From the NCBI GenBank assembly GCA_013298775.1, contig JAAFIV010000022.1, forward strand, positions 21,118 through 85,117: a stretch of DNA of 64,000 nt. The letters are read 5' to 3'. The stretch comes from Ignavibacteria bacterium (GTDB taxonomy: Bacteria > Bacteroidota > Ignavibacteria > Kapaibacteriales > UBA4661). The notes under the pieces are model-generated. The model was not told the DNA's origin and made no database searches. It saw only the letters and a program-made list of their open reading frames with translations. Of the stretch, positions 35,106-44,314 are shown one piece after another (position 1 is the first letter of the stretch; each line of letters opens with the position of its first letter). The position numbers were made by a program, and so were the translations under genes.

Positions 35106-35410
35106 AAATCGTTCCTAAAAAAGCTCGAAAAAACCTCAGTTATCGTTGTTCACATCTCTATCACGTGTATCGTATCCTCTTTCAAACGATGGTATCGCGA
35201 GAAGTAATGCCGTGTTTGAATGCTTTTTGGTTGTATCTAGTATCGTGTAAACATCTTAATCTACAAAACAATTCCCAATTTTGCACGCTCCCGATTTTTT
35301 TTGTTAATGAAATGAGCAAAAAAGACAATAACGAACACAAGTAATCAAGCGGGTTCTCGTGAAATATGCTCAACTTTTTTGTGGCAGAAAATAAAATAAT
35401 TGCAACATTA

Positions 35411-35447
35411 TACGAACTCTTTCGTAATTTATACGAAATACTTCGTA
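35411..35447. promoter_or_regulatory. Twin palindromic operator upstream of the blaI-like gene
   Basis: Two perfect palindromes of the form TACGAA-N4-TTCGTA lie at 35411-35426 and 35432-35447, with centres 21 bp apart (two helical turns), 58 bases before the repressor ATG. The identical arms and helical phasing strongly suggest binding of two repressor dimers, most simply the BlaI-like protein encoded next. A TTGACA follows at 35456-35461. The remaining part of the 399-base divergent spacer (35106-35504) shows no gene. Confidence 0.8.
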
Positions 35448-35504
35448 CAATAGTATTGACAACATCTCGCTTCACCAACTACACCAACGCACGGGAGAAA
35501 CACC

Positions 35505-35948
35505 ATGAAATACAAACCCACCGACGCAGAACTTGAGATTTTACAGGTTCTTTGGCAACAGGGTGCTGCAACGGTACGCAGCATCAACGAAGCTCTCAAC
35601 AAGGGCAATGACGACACAATTGGCTACACAACCACCTTGAAAATTATGCAAATCATGGCAGAAAAAGGTTTGCTCTCGCGCGATGAATCGAACAGAACGC
35701 ACATATACACCGCAGAAGTACGTGAAGACGAGGTACAGCAAGCCTTTGTGAGCAAACTCATGGATTCGGTCTTTCGCGGCTCGGCAATGAAATTGGTATT
35801 GCAAGCACTCGGTTCAGGAAAGACCTCCACCTCCGAACTCCAGCAAATACGCGCCTTGCTCGACGAAGAACTGGAAAACAGCACCAATCGCACCGCAGAA
35901 GAAACAGCAGCAAGCAAGCCCACAACTCGCAAGAAATCAAGCAAATAA
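35505..35948 (+). CDS. BlaI/MecI/CopY family transcriptional repressor
   Basis: 147 residues; GGAG lies eight bases before the ATG. The winged-helix N-terminus (MKYKPTDAELEILQVLWQQGAATVRSINEAL, then TIGYTTTLKIMQIMAEKGLLSRDESNRTHIYTA) is typical of BlaI/MecI, followed by a dimerisation part (VQQAFVSKLMDSVFRGSAMKLVLQAL) where sensor peptidases cut in staphylococci. The last 30 residues are a basic, Lys/Thr-rich tail. It is 31 bases upstream of the BlaR1/M56 gene, the classical repressor-sensor pair, and faces a twin palindromic operator. Regulated target genes beyond this pair are unknown; no beta-lactamase is in the window. Confidence 0.93.
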   Translation: MKYKPTDAELEILQVLWQQGAATVRSINEALNKGNDDTIGYTTTLKIMQIMAEKGLLSRDESNRTHIYTAEVREDEVQQAFVSKLMDSVFRGSAMKLVLQALGSGKTSTSELQQIRALLDEELENSTNRTAEETAASKPTTRKKSSK

Positions 35949-35979
35949 ACCTAAATCAACGCATTTTTAAGGAACAACT

Positions 35980-38900
35980 ATGAACTCCTTTCCAACATTC
36001 CTTCCAGCAGAACTCTCCGAAGCACTCGGCTGGACACTGCTTCATTCCTTGTGGCAAGCAACATTTGTGGCATTTATCATTGGTGTTGCGCTTATTGTGC
36101 TGCGCCGCGCCAGCGCACGCACGCGCTATGCTGTTGCTGCAAGCGGCATGATTACTACGTTTGTGCTGATTGCTCTTACCTTTGCACTTATTTATGAGCC
36201 AAACATCAGGAGTAGTGCGCTTTTTACGGCTGAAGAGCGATTAGAAACAATTGACACCGAAGGCGCGTTGCAAGCAGAAAACAGCTTTGCACGTGCGATG
36301 AAATCTGAACTTGTGAGCGATGTTGATGCGGGAAAAATTGCGAATATTTCTTCCACCAAAACCGTGAGTAAAGAAGATTTAGAAAAAGCGGCACAAACAA
36401 AGCTCCACGCCTTGCAGAACGTGCGCAGTGGCTCATTGAATGAGAATTTGCTCGTGAGCGCGTCAAAGCGTCGTGCGTTTGAACTGTTGCAGCTTTCGCC
36501 CGTAAAACTTACGCCACAGCTTGCACTCATGGAACGTATTCAGCAATATCTTCCAACGCTTGTACTGCTCTGGTTTGTGGGCATGATTGCCTTTGCAATG
36601 CGGCTTGTGGGCGGCATTACCTACGCACAACGCATGAAGACCTACCGCGCCTTTCCAGCAAGCCGCGAATGGCAAGCCCGCGTGTACGAACTAGCGCACA
36701 AACTCGGCTCGTCGCACGTTCCGCAGTTGTTGGAGTCAGGTTTGGCAAATGTACCAATGGTCGTGGGCTTCTTGAAACCCGTGATTCTCGTACCGATGGG
36801 CTTCCTGACGGGCTTGCAAGCGCAGCATATCGAAGCAATTTTAGCACACGAACTCGCCCACATACGGCGCAAAGACTACCTTCTCAGCCTTATGCAAGCC
36901 GCCATTGAAACCTTGCTATTTTATCATCCTGCTGTGTGGTGGATGTCTTCGGTCATGCGCGAAGAACGCGAACATGCCTCCGACGACCTCGCGGCGCGGG
37001 TTTGCGGCGATTCTCGCGCACTCGCTTCAGCACTCGCCATTTTGGAAGAACGCAATTTTGCTGGACACGAGTCAGCCTTCGGAACTGCCTCCGTTGCTGC
37101 CACCGACGGGCATGTACTAGGTCGCGTGAAGCGTCTTTTGGGCAAACAGCCGGAACGTTCATTTTCGCTCGAATATTTGGCTGCATACCTCGTAATTACG
37201 TGCATCTTTGCCCTCACGCTCACTGCCAGTCCCGCACTGCAACCCATGATGAAGCCAGTAATGGAGCCAATCATGGAAAATGCTCGCAAAACCGCATCGG
37301 GACTAGCTGCCAAACTCTTGCCACCGCTTGCTCCTATTGCACCCGCTTCAACACTTGCGCCGCTTGTGTCGGATTCAAACCGCACAAAATCTCGCCCGGA
37401 AAGCTGGAGCAATTACTGGGACGAAGGAAACATCGGCATTGAGGGCTTTTGGGAAGCGAAGTTTAAGGAGAAATCGCTGACGCTGATTTTATTCAAAAAC
37501 AAACGCGGCAAAAACCGCTACAATGGTACTGTTTATACGGGTTTGCAGTACAGCGAAGTTCAGGGCTTGAATGCTTCGCAAATACGCACGTCGTCGGGCG
37601 ATGTGCAGTTTCGTTTGGTGAAAGAATCTGGCACCTTTGTTTTTACTGGCGAAGCCAATAGTGGTGCGGGCGGCGGCACATACGAATTCCAAGTAAATAC
37701 AAAATTTGTTGAACAAATGAAAGGCTTAGGGTTCAACGATGTTGAGGAAAAAGATTTGGTAACGCTCGCTGTTACGGACGTGAACATGGCATTACTGCGC
37801 GAGTTGTCGGGTTTGAAACTCCGCACCGAAGAAGCAGTTGAAATTGCTGTACTCGGCATCAAACCTGAGTTTGTGAAGGAAGCGCGTCAAAACGGCTTGA
37901 ATGGCGAGGAAATCAAGGAATATGGCGTATTAGGCATCAAAAATGAGTACATTAAAGAAATGAAACAATATGGCTACAACCTTGATGAAATCAAGGAACT
38001 GGGCGTATTGGGCATTAAAGCAGATTACGTTGAAGAAATGAAAAAATTCGGCGTAAAAACTGATGAAATCAAGGAGTATGGCGCACTTGGCATCCGTCCT
38101 GACAAAGTGAAAGAATTAAAAGATGCGGGCGTTCCAGTGGATGAAATCAAGGAATACGGCGTACTCGGCATCCGACCTGAATACGTGAACACGATGAAAT
38201 CGCTTGGCTACAAGGTTGAGGATATCAAAGAAATCGGTGTACTCGGCATCAAACCTGAAATGGTGAAGGAATACAAAGATGCGGGCGTGCCAGTGGACGA
38301 CATCAAAGAATACGGCGTACTCGGCATCCGCGTTGAGTACATTAAGGAAATGAAAGCTCTTGGCTACAAGATTGAGGAAATTAAAGAACTCGGCGTACTC
38401 GGCATCAAACCTCAGATGGTGAAGGAATACAAGGACGCAGGCGTACCAGTGGACGACATCAAGGAATACGGCGTGTTGGGTATTCGGGTTGATTATATCA
38501 AGCAAATGAAATCGCTTGGTTACAAGGTAAGCGACATCAAGGAAATCGGCGTACTCGGCATCAAACCTGAAACGGTGCGTGCTTTCAAAGACGCTGGCTT
38601 GCGCACGGACGACATCAAAGAATTTGCTATACTCGGCATCAAACCTGACTTTGTGAAGAAAATGCGGGCAAAAGGTTTTTCTGCGGATGAGATTCGTGAG
38701 TTTGGTGTGCGCGGCTTAAATCTTGAGCATATCAGCTCCTTCCGCGATGCAGGTTTTTCGCGCGAGGAAACGTCTGATTTTGGCACACGCGGCATAAAAC
38801 CTGAATATGTCAAGCAAATGAAAGCACTTGGCTTCTCGAGTGATGACATTGAAGAACTTGGTGTACGCGGCATAAAAGCTGAAACGGCAAAGGAATATAA

Positions 38901-39267
38901 GGCTCTCGGCTTCCGCGTGGATGACATACTGGAACTCGCTGTACGCGGCATTAAACCTAGTACGGCGAAAGAATACCAAGAAGCAGGTTTCCGCAGAGAT
39001 GACATCGAAGAATTGGCTGTACGCGGTATAAGACCTGAGACAGCGAAAGAATACGCAAAAGCAGGTTTCCGCACCGAGGACATTGCAGAACTCGCTGTAC
39101 GCGGCATCAAGCCTGAGCTTGCAAAGGAAATGAAAGCACTCGGACTTTCTACCGACGACATCGCCGAGCTTGGTGTGCGCGGCGTGCGCCTTTCTACGAT
39201 TCAAAAGCTCAAGGCTGATGGTCTCTCGAATGCTCGCATTGTGGAGATTTTGACCGATAGAGATTAG
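35980..39267 (+). CDS. BlaR1/M56 family sensor peptidase with 18 tandem 26-residue repeats
   Basis: 1095 residues. The N-terminal half is an M56 membrane metalloprotease: helices near 12-40, 46-70 and 192-215, the zinc motif HELAH at 290-294 with EEREHASDD about 37 residues later as third ligand region, and a helix near 402-420. About 460-610 is a beta-rich extracytoplasmic domain (FWEAKFKEKSLTLILFKNKRGKN). From residue 620 to the end come 18 units of 26 residues, consensus IKExGVLGIKPEYVKEMKxxGyxxDd. Similar GI/GV-x-PEY repeats are known in M56 proteins of Acidobacteria and Bacteroidota; their ligand is unknown. No penicillin-binding domain is seen, so the signal is unlikely to be a beta-lactam. 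It probably cleaves the BlaI-like repressor upstream. Confidence 0.92.
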   Translation: MNSFPTFLPAELSEALGWTLLHSLWQATFVAFIIGVALIVLRRASARTRYAVAASGMITTFVLIALTFALIYEPNIRSSALFTAEERLETIDTEGALQAENSFARAMKSELVSDVDAGKIANISSTKTVSKEDLEKAAQTKLHALQNVRSGSLNENLLVSASKRRAFELLQLSPVKLTPQLALMERIQQYLPTLVLLWFVGMIAFAMRLVGGITYAQRMKTYRAFPASREWQARVYELAHKLGSSHVPQLLESGLANVPMVVGFLKPVILVPMGFLTGLQAQHIEAILAHELAHIRRKDYLLSLMQAAIETLLFYHPAVWWMSSVMREEREHASDDLAARVCGDSRALASALAILEERNFAGHESAFGTASVAATDGHVLGRVKRLLGKQPERSFSLEYLAAYLVITCIFALTLTASPALQPMMKPVMEPIMENARKTASGLAAKLLPPLAPIAPASTLAPLVSDSNRTKSRPESWSNYWDEGNIGIEGFWEAKFKEKSLTLILFKNKRGKNRYNGTVYTGLQYSEVQGLNASQIRTSSGDVQFRLVKESGTFVFTGEANSGAGGGTYEFQVNTKFVEQMKGLGFNDVEEKDLVTLAVTDVNMALLRELSGLKLRTEEAVEIAVLGIKPEFVKEARQNGLNGEEIKEYGVLGIKNEYIKEMKQYGYNLDEIKELGVLGIKADYVEEMKKFGVKTDEIKEYGALGIRPDKVKELKDAGVPVDEIKEYGVLGIRPEYVNTMKSLGYKVEDIKEIGVLGIKPEMVKEYKDAGVPVDDIKEYGVLGIRVEYIKEMKALGYKIEEIKELGVLGIKPQMVKEYKDAGVPVDDIKEYGVLGIRVDYIKQMKSLGYKVSDIKEIGVLGIKPETVRAFKDAGLRTDDIKEFAILGIKPDFVKKMRAKGFSADEIREFGVRGLNLEHISSFRDAGFSREETSDFGTRGIKPEYVKQMKALGFSSDDIEELGVRGIKAETAKEYKALGFRVDDILELAVRGIKPSTAKEYQEAGFRRDDIEELAVRGIRPETAKEYAKAGFRTEDIAELAVRGIKPELAKEMKALGLSTDDIAELGVRGVRLSTIQKLKADGLSNARIVEILTDRD
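37837..39240 (+). repeat. Coding tandem repeat, 18 units of 78 bp
   Basis: The 78-bp units encode the 26-residue repeats of the M56 protein. Within the array, units 6-7 and 8-9 are nearly identical as pairs (156-bp higher-order unit with YKDAGVPVDD and YIKEMKALGYK alternating), pointing to recent segmental duplication, while units 11-18 are more diverged (GVRGIKPE type). Confidence 0.92.
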
Positions 39268-39294
39268 GACTTTCGGTAGCGTCAGAAACCAGTT

Positions 39295-39408
39295 GCTATA
39301 CTCAAAAAGGGTACGACACTCTTCCCGTCCTACGGGCTCAAGGAGCGCAAGAACGCTGCCGTAGGACGGGTTTCACGGCATGCAATTTCTACCCTTACTC
39401 GGTATAGC
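39295..39408. repeat. Nested palindromic element
   Basis: Outer arms GCTATACTCAAAAAGGGTA and TACCCTTACTCGGTATAGC (imperfect), inner stem CCCGTCCTACGG (39324) against CCGTAGGACGGG (to 39370), and a small central AGCG/CGCT hairpin. It lies between convergent genes (M56 gene and nadD). No T tract, so not a classical terminator. Confidence 0.75.
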
Positions 39409-39500
39409 TCGTGATTGAAAAAGAAAGCAAAGAGTTTGAAATAAAGATTGAGCATGTACTCTTTCTTTGAAAATGACAGACTCTTCCGTACTCAACGATT

Positions 39501-40115
39501 CTACGCGCTATACAAGCCATTGTGATAAATGTATTGCTCAACGCTTTCTGGCACAAGATAGCTGATAGACTGTCCCGCCGCGACGCGCTCACGAATTTCG
39601 GTAGAAGAAACCGCAAGAATGGGTGCTTCAATCCACACGGGCGAGCGAGATTCTATCGAAAGGTGGAAGGCAATCGCACGTTCTACGTCGGGTGAAATCG
39701 TGTACGGTCGCCGAGCGATGCAGAGCTGTACACGGCGCAGAATCTCTTGCCAATCACGCCATTTTGTAAACGCTGCCGCTTGGTCGCCGCCCACAAGCAA
39801 GTGCAGACGCGCCTTGTCGCCAAATTTATTATGGAAATAGCTCACCGTATCTACGGTGTAGGACACTTCTTCGCGCTCCACTTCAAAAGTATCTACTCCA
39901 AAGCGGCGATTGGATTCCGTCGCTAAATTCAACATATCCAAGCGTTGCTGTGCGGTGCTGCTATCGGCGGCATCGTCAGCAATTTTGAATGGCGACCGAT
40001 ATGCTGGAACAAAATACACGTAATCCAACTGCATCTGCTCGGCAAAGCGGTCGGCGATAATCAGATGCGCGATGTGTGGCGGATTATAGCTTCCGCCAAT
40101 AATGCCAATGTTCAT
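39501..40115 (-). CDS. nadD: Nicotinate-nucleotide adenylyltransferase
   Basis: 204 residues. The nucleotidyltransferase start IGIIGGSYNPPHIAHLIIAD carries the HxxH-type motif (family GGTFDPxHxGH), and VSSTEIRERVAAG is the ISSTxIR motif that binds ATP phosphates. Length is normal for NadD, which makes deamido-NAD from nicotinate mononucleotide and ATP. VPAYRSPFK fits the family's substrate loop. 89 bases upstream of der on the same strand; the intervening DNA has no feature apart from a degenerate purine-rich motif. Confidence 0.95.
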   Translation of the reverse strand: MNIGIIGGSYNPPHIAHLIIADRFAEQMQLDYVYFVPAYRSPFKIADDAADSSTAQQRLDMLNLATESNRRFGVDTFEVEREEVSYTVDTVSYFHNKFGDKARLHLLVGGDQAAAFTKWRDWQEILRRVQLCIARRPYTISPDVERAIAFHLSIESRSPVWIEAPILAVSSTEIRERVAAGQSISYLVPESVEQYIYHNGLYSA

Positions 40116-40204
40116 GCGGGTTCTAGGCTAATGGTCAGAATGATTGAACGTAATATTGCGCACGGTTTTTCAGCCTTCCTACTTCAGATTTCATCCTTTT
40201 TCTT

Positions 40205-41524
40205 CTAGTCGTCTCGGCGAGCATTCTTCTTGCGGAAGAGGAACGAAATGGGAACGCCGACCAAATCAAGGTGTTCGCGTAATTTATTCTCCAAAAAGCG
40301 TTTGTAATTTTCGGGAATAAGTTCGGGGTGATTCGAGAAAAAGATAAAAAGTGGCGGTGCTGTGCCTGTTTGCGTGATGTAGTTTATTCGCAAATCTTGT
40401 GCTTTCACAGCTGGTGGTGGCGTTTTTTCAATGTCTTCCAAAAGCGTGTCGTTCAGCTTCCACGTAGGAATGCGGGCTGTGCGGCGCGTTTGAATTTCCT
40501 TCGCCATTTCGGGGAGCTTGGTAATACGCTGCTTGGACAGTGCGGAAATATACACAACGGGCGCGTAGTCTATCGTGCGGAGTTCTTCGTGGATTTGCTT
40601 GGTCATATTGTCGGCGGTTTTGTGGTCTTTTTCAACCGCATCCCATTTGTTAATCGCAATAATAATTCCCTTACGAGCTTCAGCAACATCAGAAATGATG
40701 CGCTTGTCCTGCGCGTCTAAGCCCTGAACGCCATCCACCACCACCACTGCAACGTCGCACCGTTCAATGGCTCGCTGGGTGCGATAGGTGCTGAACATCT
40801 CGACATTTTCCTTGATGCGACTGCGACGGCGCAAGCCTGCTGTGTCAATGAGAACAATTTCCTCGCCGTAAAATTTCATTACGCTATCAATTGCATCCCG
40901 CGTCGTTCCTGCTATTGGCGTTACAATCGTGCGTTCTTGTCCTAAGAGCGCATTAGAAATACTGGACTTCCCAACGTTTGGTCGCCCGATAAGCGCGATT
41001 TTCAGCCGCGTATCTTCTATTTCTTCTTCGCCTTTTGCAAGCGGAATCACCATATTATCCAGCATTTCGCCGATACTGCGTCCTGAAAGCGCGGAAAAAC
41101 CGAATGGCTCGCCAAGTCCCAGCGATGCAAATTCATACGAACCGAGGTCGTGCTTGGGGTCATCGCATTTATTGACCGCCATTGTTACGTGTTTTCCAGA
41201 GCGGAGCAGCATTCGAGCAATTTCCTCGTCAATCGCGGTAACGCCCGTGCGCCCATCGCAGACAAATACGATAGACTCCGCTTCCTCAATCGCCATCACG
41301 GCTTGCTCGCGTATGGCAACATCAAACAATTCCTCGCTGTCTGGCACGATTCCACCCGTGTCAATGACGGTGAAATAATGTCCCGCCCAGTCTGCCGCGC
41401 CATACAAGCGGTCGCGCGTAACACCAGGCTGTTCGGCGTGAATCGCTTCATCGCGTCCGAGAATGCGATTAAAAAGCGTGGATTTTCCGACGTTTGGTCG
41501 TCCGACAATAGCAACTGTGTTCAT
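40205..41524 (-). CDS. der: Ribosome assembly GTPase Der (EngA)
   Basis: 439 residues from ATG 41524. Two G domains in series: VAIVGRPNVGKSTLFNRI at residue 4 and ALIGRPNVGKSSISNAL near residue 180, each with DTAG/DTGG and NKCD/NKWD motifs, followed by the KH-like C-terminal domain (PPLFIFFSNHPELIPENYKRFLENKLRE). Der acts in 50S subunit maturation and is essential in most bacteria. The frame continues upstream through a 30-bp tandem repeat to 41641, which would add a repeated LSGFKLSGFM stretch; homology begins at MNTVAIVG, so I use that start. Confidence 0.97.
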   Translation of the reverse strand: MNTVAIVGRPNVGKSTLFNRILGRDEAIHAEQPGVTRDRLYGAADWAGHYFTVIDTGGIVPDSEELFDVAIREQAVMAIEEAESIVFVCDGRTGVTAIDEEIARMLLRSGKHVTMAVNKCDDPKHDLGSYEFASLGLGEPFGFSALSGRSIGEMLDNMVIPLAKGEEEIEDTRLKIALIGRPNVGKSSISNALLGQERTIVTPIAGTTRDAIDSVMKFYGEEIVLIDTAGLRRRSRIKENVEMFSTYRTQRAIERCDVAVVVVDGVQGLDAQDKRIISDVAEARKGIIIAINKWDAVEKDHKTADNMTKQIHEELRTIDYAPVVYISALSKQRITKLPEMAKEIQTRRTARIPTWKLNDTLLEDIEKTPPPAVKAQDLRINYITQTGTAPPLFIFFSNHPELIPENYKRFLENKLREHLDLVGVPISFLFRKKNARRDD

Positions 41525-41560
41525 GGTGAAAGATGAAGTGTATTTTTTATTGATTTCGTT

Positions 41561-41650
41561 GAGCTTGAAGCCAGAGAGCATAAAGCCAGAGAGCTTGAAG
41601 CCAGAGAGCATAAAGCCAGAGAGCTTGAAGCCAGAGAGCATAAAGCCAGA
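41561..41650. repeat. Three perfect copies of a 30-bp tandem repeat between rnr and der
   Basis: Units at 41561-41590, 41591-41620 and 41621-41650 are identical, each made of two related 15-mers (GAGCTTGAAGCCAGA and GAGCATAAAGCCAGA). It occupies almost the whole 129-base spacer between the rnr stop and the der start, so it is transcribed as the leader of der. Length not divisible differently: each copy keeps the der-side frame open. Confidence 0.95.
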
Positions 41651-41653
41651 CGA

Positions 41654-44314
41654 CTACTTTTTCTTCTTCGCCGCGCCTTGCACGCTCTTTTTGCCGCTAG
41701 ATTGCTTTGCTGGCGGCTTGCCAGATGCCGTTGATTTCCCGCTTGCCGCAGTATTGCTTGCTTTGGGGCTGTATGATTTGGAATTACCTGACGTACTATT
41801 GTCTATACTATTGCCTGATTTCTTTTTGCGTGCGATTGCGGTATTGGCACGTTTTTCTTTTTTGCGCTCGCGTTGTTGTTTTTCTTTGCTCGCCTTGCGC
41901 TGTGCGGCTTTCAGGATTCCCGACAAGCTCACTTTATCGCGCATTCCGTCGGTGGTATCGTTGTCGGTAACGTCGAGCTGGGAACGCTCTTGGCGGGCTT
42001 GGTTGCGGGCTTTGAGTTCGTCCGCGTCCATTGGTGCGCCGGTGTAGAAGAAATCAAGTTCGCGCTTGGCAATGTTTACTTTTACAATTTTCGCCCGCAC
42101 GCGATTTCCAATTTGAAAGACGCGCTTCGAGTGCCGCCCAACAAGCGAGAACTCGCGCTCATTGTGGTAATAATAATCCTGCGGAAGGTCGGTAACCCGC
42201 ACCAATCCTTCGCAGCACAGTTCATCCAGCAAAATAAAAATGCCAAAATGTGTTACGCCAGTAATGGTGCCGTTGAACTCGTCGCCCAAGTATTTATGCG
42301 CTAGTGCGGCTTGGGTGAGCTTGGTGGAAGCTCGCTCGGCTTCGACGGCAGAACGCTCGGTCGTGGAGCAATGTGTCGCAGCCCACGCTACTTTTTCTAA
42401 ATTCTCTGCAGACCGCTCTGCGCTTGGCTTTTCAAGCGCGTACTCTTTTAGCAAACGGTGGACAACCAAATCGGGATAGCGGCGAATGGGCGAAGTGAAA
42501 TGCGAGTAAAATTCAAAGCCCAAACCGTAATGCCCGATATTGTATTCCGCATAGACCGCTTTTGCCATAGACCGCAGCAACACTTGGTTTATCGCCCCAA
42601 GTGCGGGATGTTTTTGCTCGTACACCGCACCCAAAAAGGCGTTGATGTCCTTCGAGGTGATGCCTGTTTTCTTATCAGATTTTGTAGATTTCGTTGCTGA
42701 TTTTTGCTCAGATTTTCCAGTATCCGATTTTCCTGCAAGCGGCGCAGTTACGCCAAAGGAACGCACCAAATTAAACGCCATGTCGAGCTTGTCTTTGTCT
42801 GGCTCGTCGTGGATGCGGTACATGAAGGGCAGCGTTTTTTTGAGACGATATTTTGCTGATAATTTCTTCACGTGTTCAGCAACGACGCGGTTTGCAGCAA
42901 GCATATACTCTTCCACAAGCGAGGTCGCATCGGTGCGGCGTTTCACGAGTGCTTTTACAGGCTGCTTATTTTCATCCAAGAGGAAGCGGATTTCCGTTGT
43001 TTCAAAGTCAATTCCGCCTGTTTGGAAACGCTTTTTGCGCAGCACGTCGGCGAAGGAATTGAATTGGAGAAGCAAGTCTTTGAGCGGGTCTTGGGCGTTG
43101 CCGTCCAAGACTTCCTGCACTTCTTCGTAGGTAAATCGGCGTTTGCTGTGAATGACGGTTTCCAAAATTTCATAATCTTTCAGCACACCGCGCTTCGTGA
43201 ATTCCATCTGAACGCTAAACGCCAAGCGGTCTTCATGTGGTACGAGCGAACACATATTGCTCGACAAAATGTGCGGAAGCATAGATACTACGCCATCCAC
43301 AAGGTAGGTACTGTTGCCGCGACGGAGTGCTTCTTTGTCGAGCGCAGTGCCTTCGCGCACGTAATGGCTCACATCCGCGATATGCACACCCACGCGCACA
43401 TTGCCATTTTCCAAGGTTTCAAAGGACAATGCGTCGTCGAAATCTTTCGCGTCGAGCGGGTCAATCGTGATGATAGTTTCCTTGCGCAAGTCTAAACGCC
43501 GCTTGATTTCTGCCTTCGAGATAGCAACGCCCACTTCTGCCGCTTCGTCTTCCACTTTCGAGGCAAATTCCCGCACCAGCTTAAACTCCCGCAAGACTGA
43601 TGAATACTCAACGCTCGCCGTTCCAGCACGACCCAAAATCTCGACCACGCGGGCTTCTGGCGACTTTTGCGGGTCGTCCCAACGGTGCAATTCCACAACC
43701 ACTTTATCGCCATCGTGCGCATCCTGCATTTGGCGCGGATGTACGAGGAAATCAACGTGGATATGGTCGTCGTCGGGGATGAAAAAGGTGAAATCGCCGT
43801 TGCTTTCCAATTTGCCCACAAAGCGCGTGGGAGCGCGTTCCAGCACGCTTATTACTTCGCCTGTAATTTTCGCCTGTTTGCGCAAAGCAAGCAGTTTTAC
43901 GCGCACACGGTCGCCATTGAACGCCGTTCCCAAGTTCGGACGCTTGATGGTGATGTGCGGAAATTCTTTGGAATCCGTCGTAACCACGCCGTTGTAGCCA
44001 TCAATGGACAGCACGCCTTCAAAGCTGGACGGCGCACCACCACGCACGACGCGGTGCTGATGCTCTTTAATTTCCTGCTTGATTTTCTGCGAGGTACGTT
44101 CTGCCGGCTCCGTACCAACGCCGTATTTGCGGCGCGTGGAGCGGTAAATCGTTTTGTCGTCGCTCATTTCGGTCAGCAGGATGCGCAAACGCTCGTATTC
44201 GGGGGAATCGGCGGGCAACTGAAAATGCTTTGCAATATCGTGTAAACGCAATGATGCGGGGGCAGTTTTTTTCAAAAGAGCGAGAATGGAATCGCGGTCT
44301 GGAGCTGGAATCAT
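41654..44314 (-). CDS. rnr: Ribonuclease R
   Basis: 886 residues from ATG 44314; an open extension to 44572 has no homology-like sequence. Order: winged-helix start (about 5-70, ALLKKTAPASLRLHDIAKHF), two cold-shock domains, the RNB catalytic domain with ITIDPLDAKDFDDALSF, GVHIADVSHYVREGT and YTHFTSPIRRYPD-type FTSPIRRYPDLVVHRLL, then an S1 domain (EFNGTITGVTHFGIFILLDE to ELDFFYTG). The last 130 residues are a basic, Ser/Lys-rich tail, typical of RNase R and used for RNA binding. A 3'-5' exoribonuclease that degrades structured RNA. A Lys/Ser-rich insert near residue 540 (KSATKSTKSDKK) is unusual. Confidence 0.96.
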   Translation of the reverse strand: MIPAPDRDSILALLKKTAPASLRLHDIAKHFQLPADSPEYERLRILLTEMSDDKTIYRSTRRKYGVGTEPAERTSQKIKQEIKEHQHRVVRGGAPSSFEGVLSIDGYNGVVTTDSKEFPHITIKRPNLGTAFNGDRVRVKLLALRKQAKITGEVISVLERAPTRFVGKLESNGDFTFFIPDDDHIHVDFLVHPRQMQDAHDGDKVVVELHRWDDPQKSPEARVVEILGRAGTASVEYSSVLREFKLVREFASKVEDEAAEVGVAISKAEIKRRLDLRKETIITIDPLDAKDFDDALSFETLENGNVRVGVHIADVSHYVREGTALDKEALRRGNSTYLVDGVVSMLPHILSSNMCSLVPHEDRLAFSVQMEFTKRGVLKDYEILETVIHSKRRFTYEEVQEVLDGNAQDPLKDLLLQFNSFADVLRKKRFQTGGIDFETTEIRFLLDENKQPVKALVKRRTDATSLVEEYMLAANRVVAEHVKKLSAKYRLKKTLPFMYRIHDEPDKDKLDMAFNLVRSFGVTAPLAGKSDTGKSEQKSATKSTKSDKKTGITSKDINAFLGAVYEQKHPALGAINQVLLRSMAKAVYAEYNIGHYGLGFEFYSHFTSPIRRYPDLVVHRLLKEYALEKPSAERSAENLEKVAWAATHCSTTERSAVEAERASTKLTQAALAHKYLGDEFNGTITGVTHFGIFILLDELCCEGLVRVTDLPQDYYYHNEREFSLVGRHSKRVFQIGNRVRAKIVKVNIAKRELDFFYTGAPMDADELKARNQARQERSQLDVTDNDTTDGMRDKVSLSGILKAAQRKASKEKQQRERKKEKRANTAIARKKKSGNSIDNSTSGNSKSYSPKASNTAASGKSTASGKPPAKQSSGKKSVQGAAKKKK

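Noticed and set aside
36936..37442. A 168-residue plus-strand ORF inside the M56 gene
   Set aside because: Out-of-frame shadow of the peptidase gene; Arg/Cys/Thr-rich without any family pattern.
41525..41641. N-terminal extension of Der through the 30-bp repeats
   Set aside because: Der homology starts at MNTVAIVG; the extension encodes only repeat sequence, though translation of it cannot be excluded.
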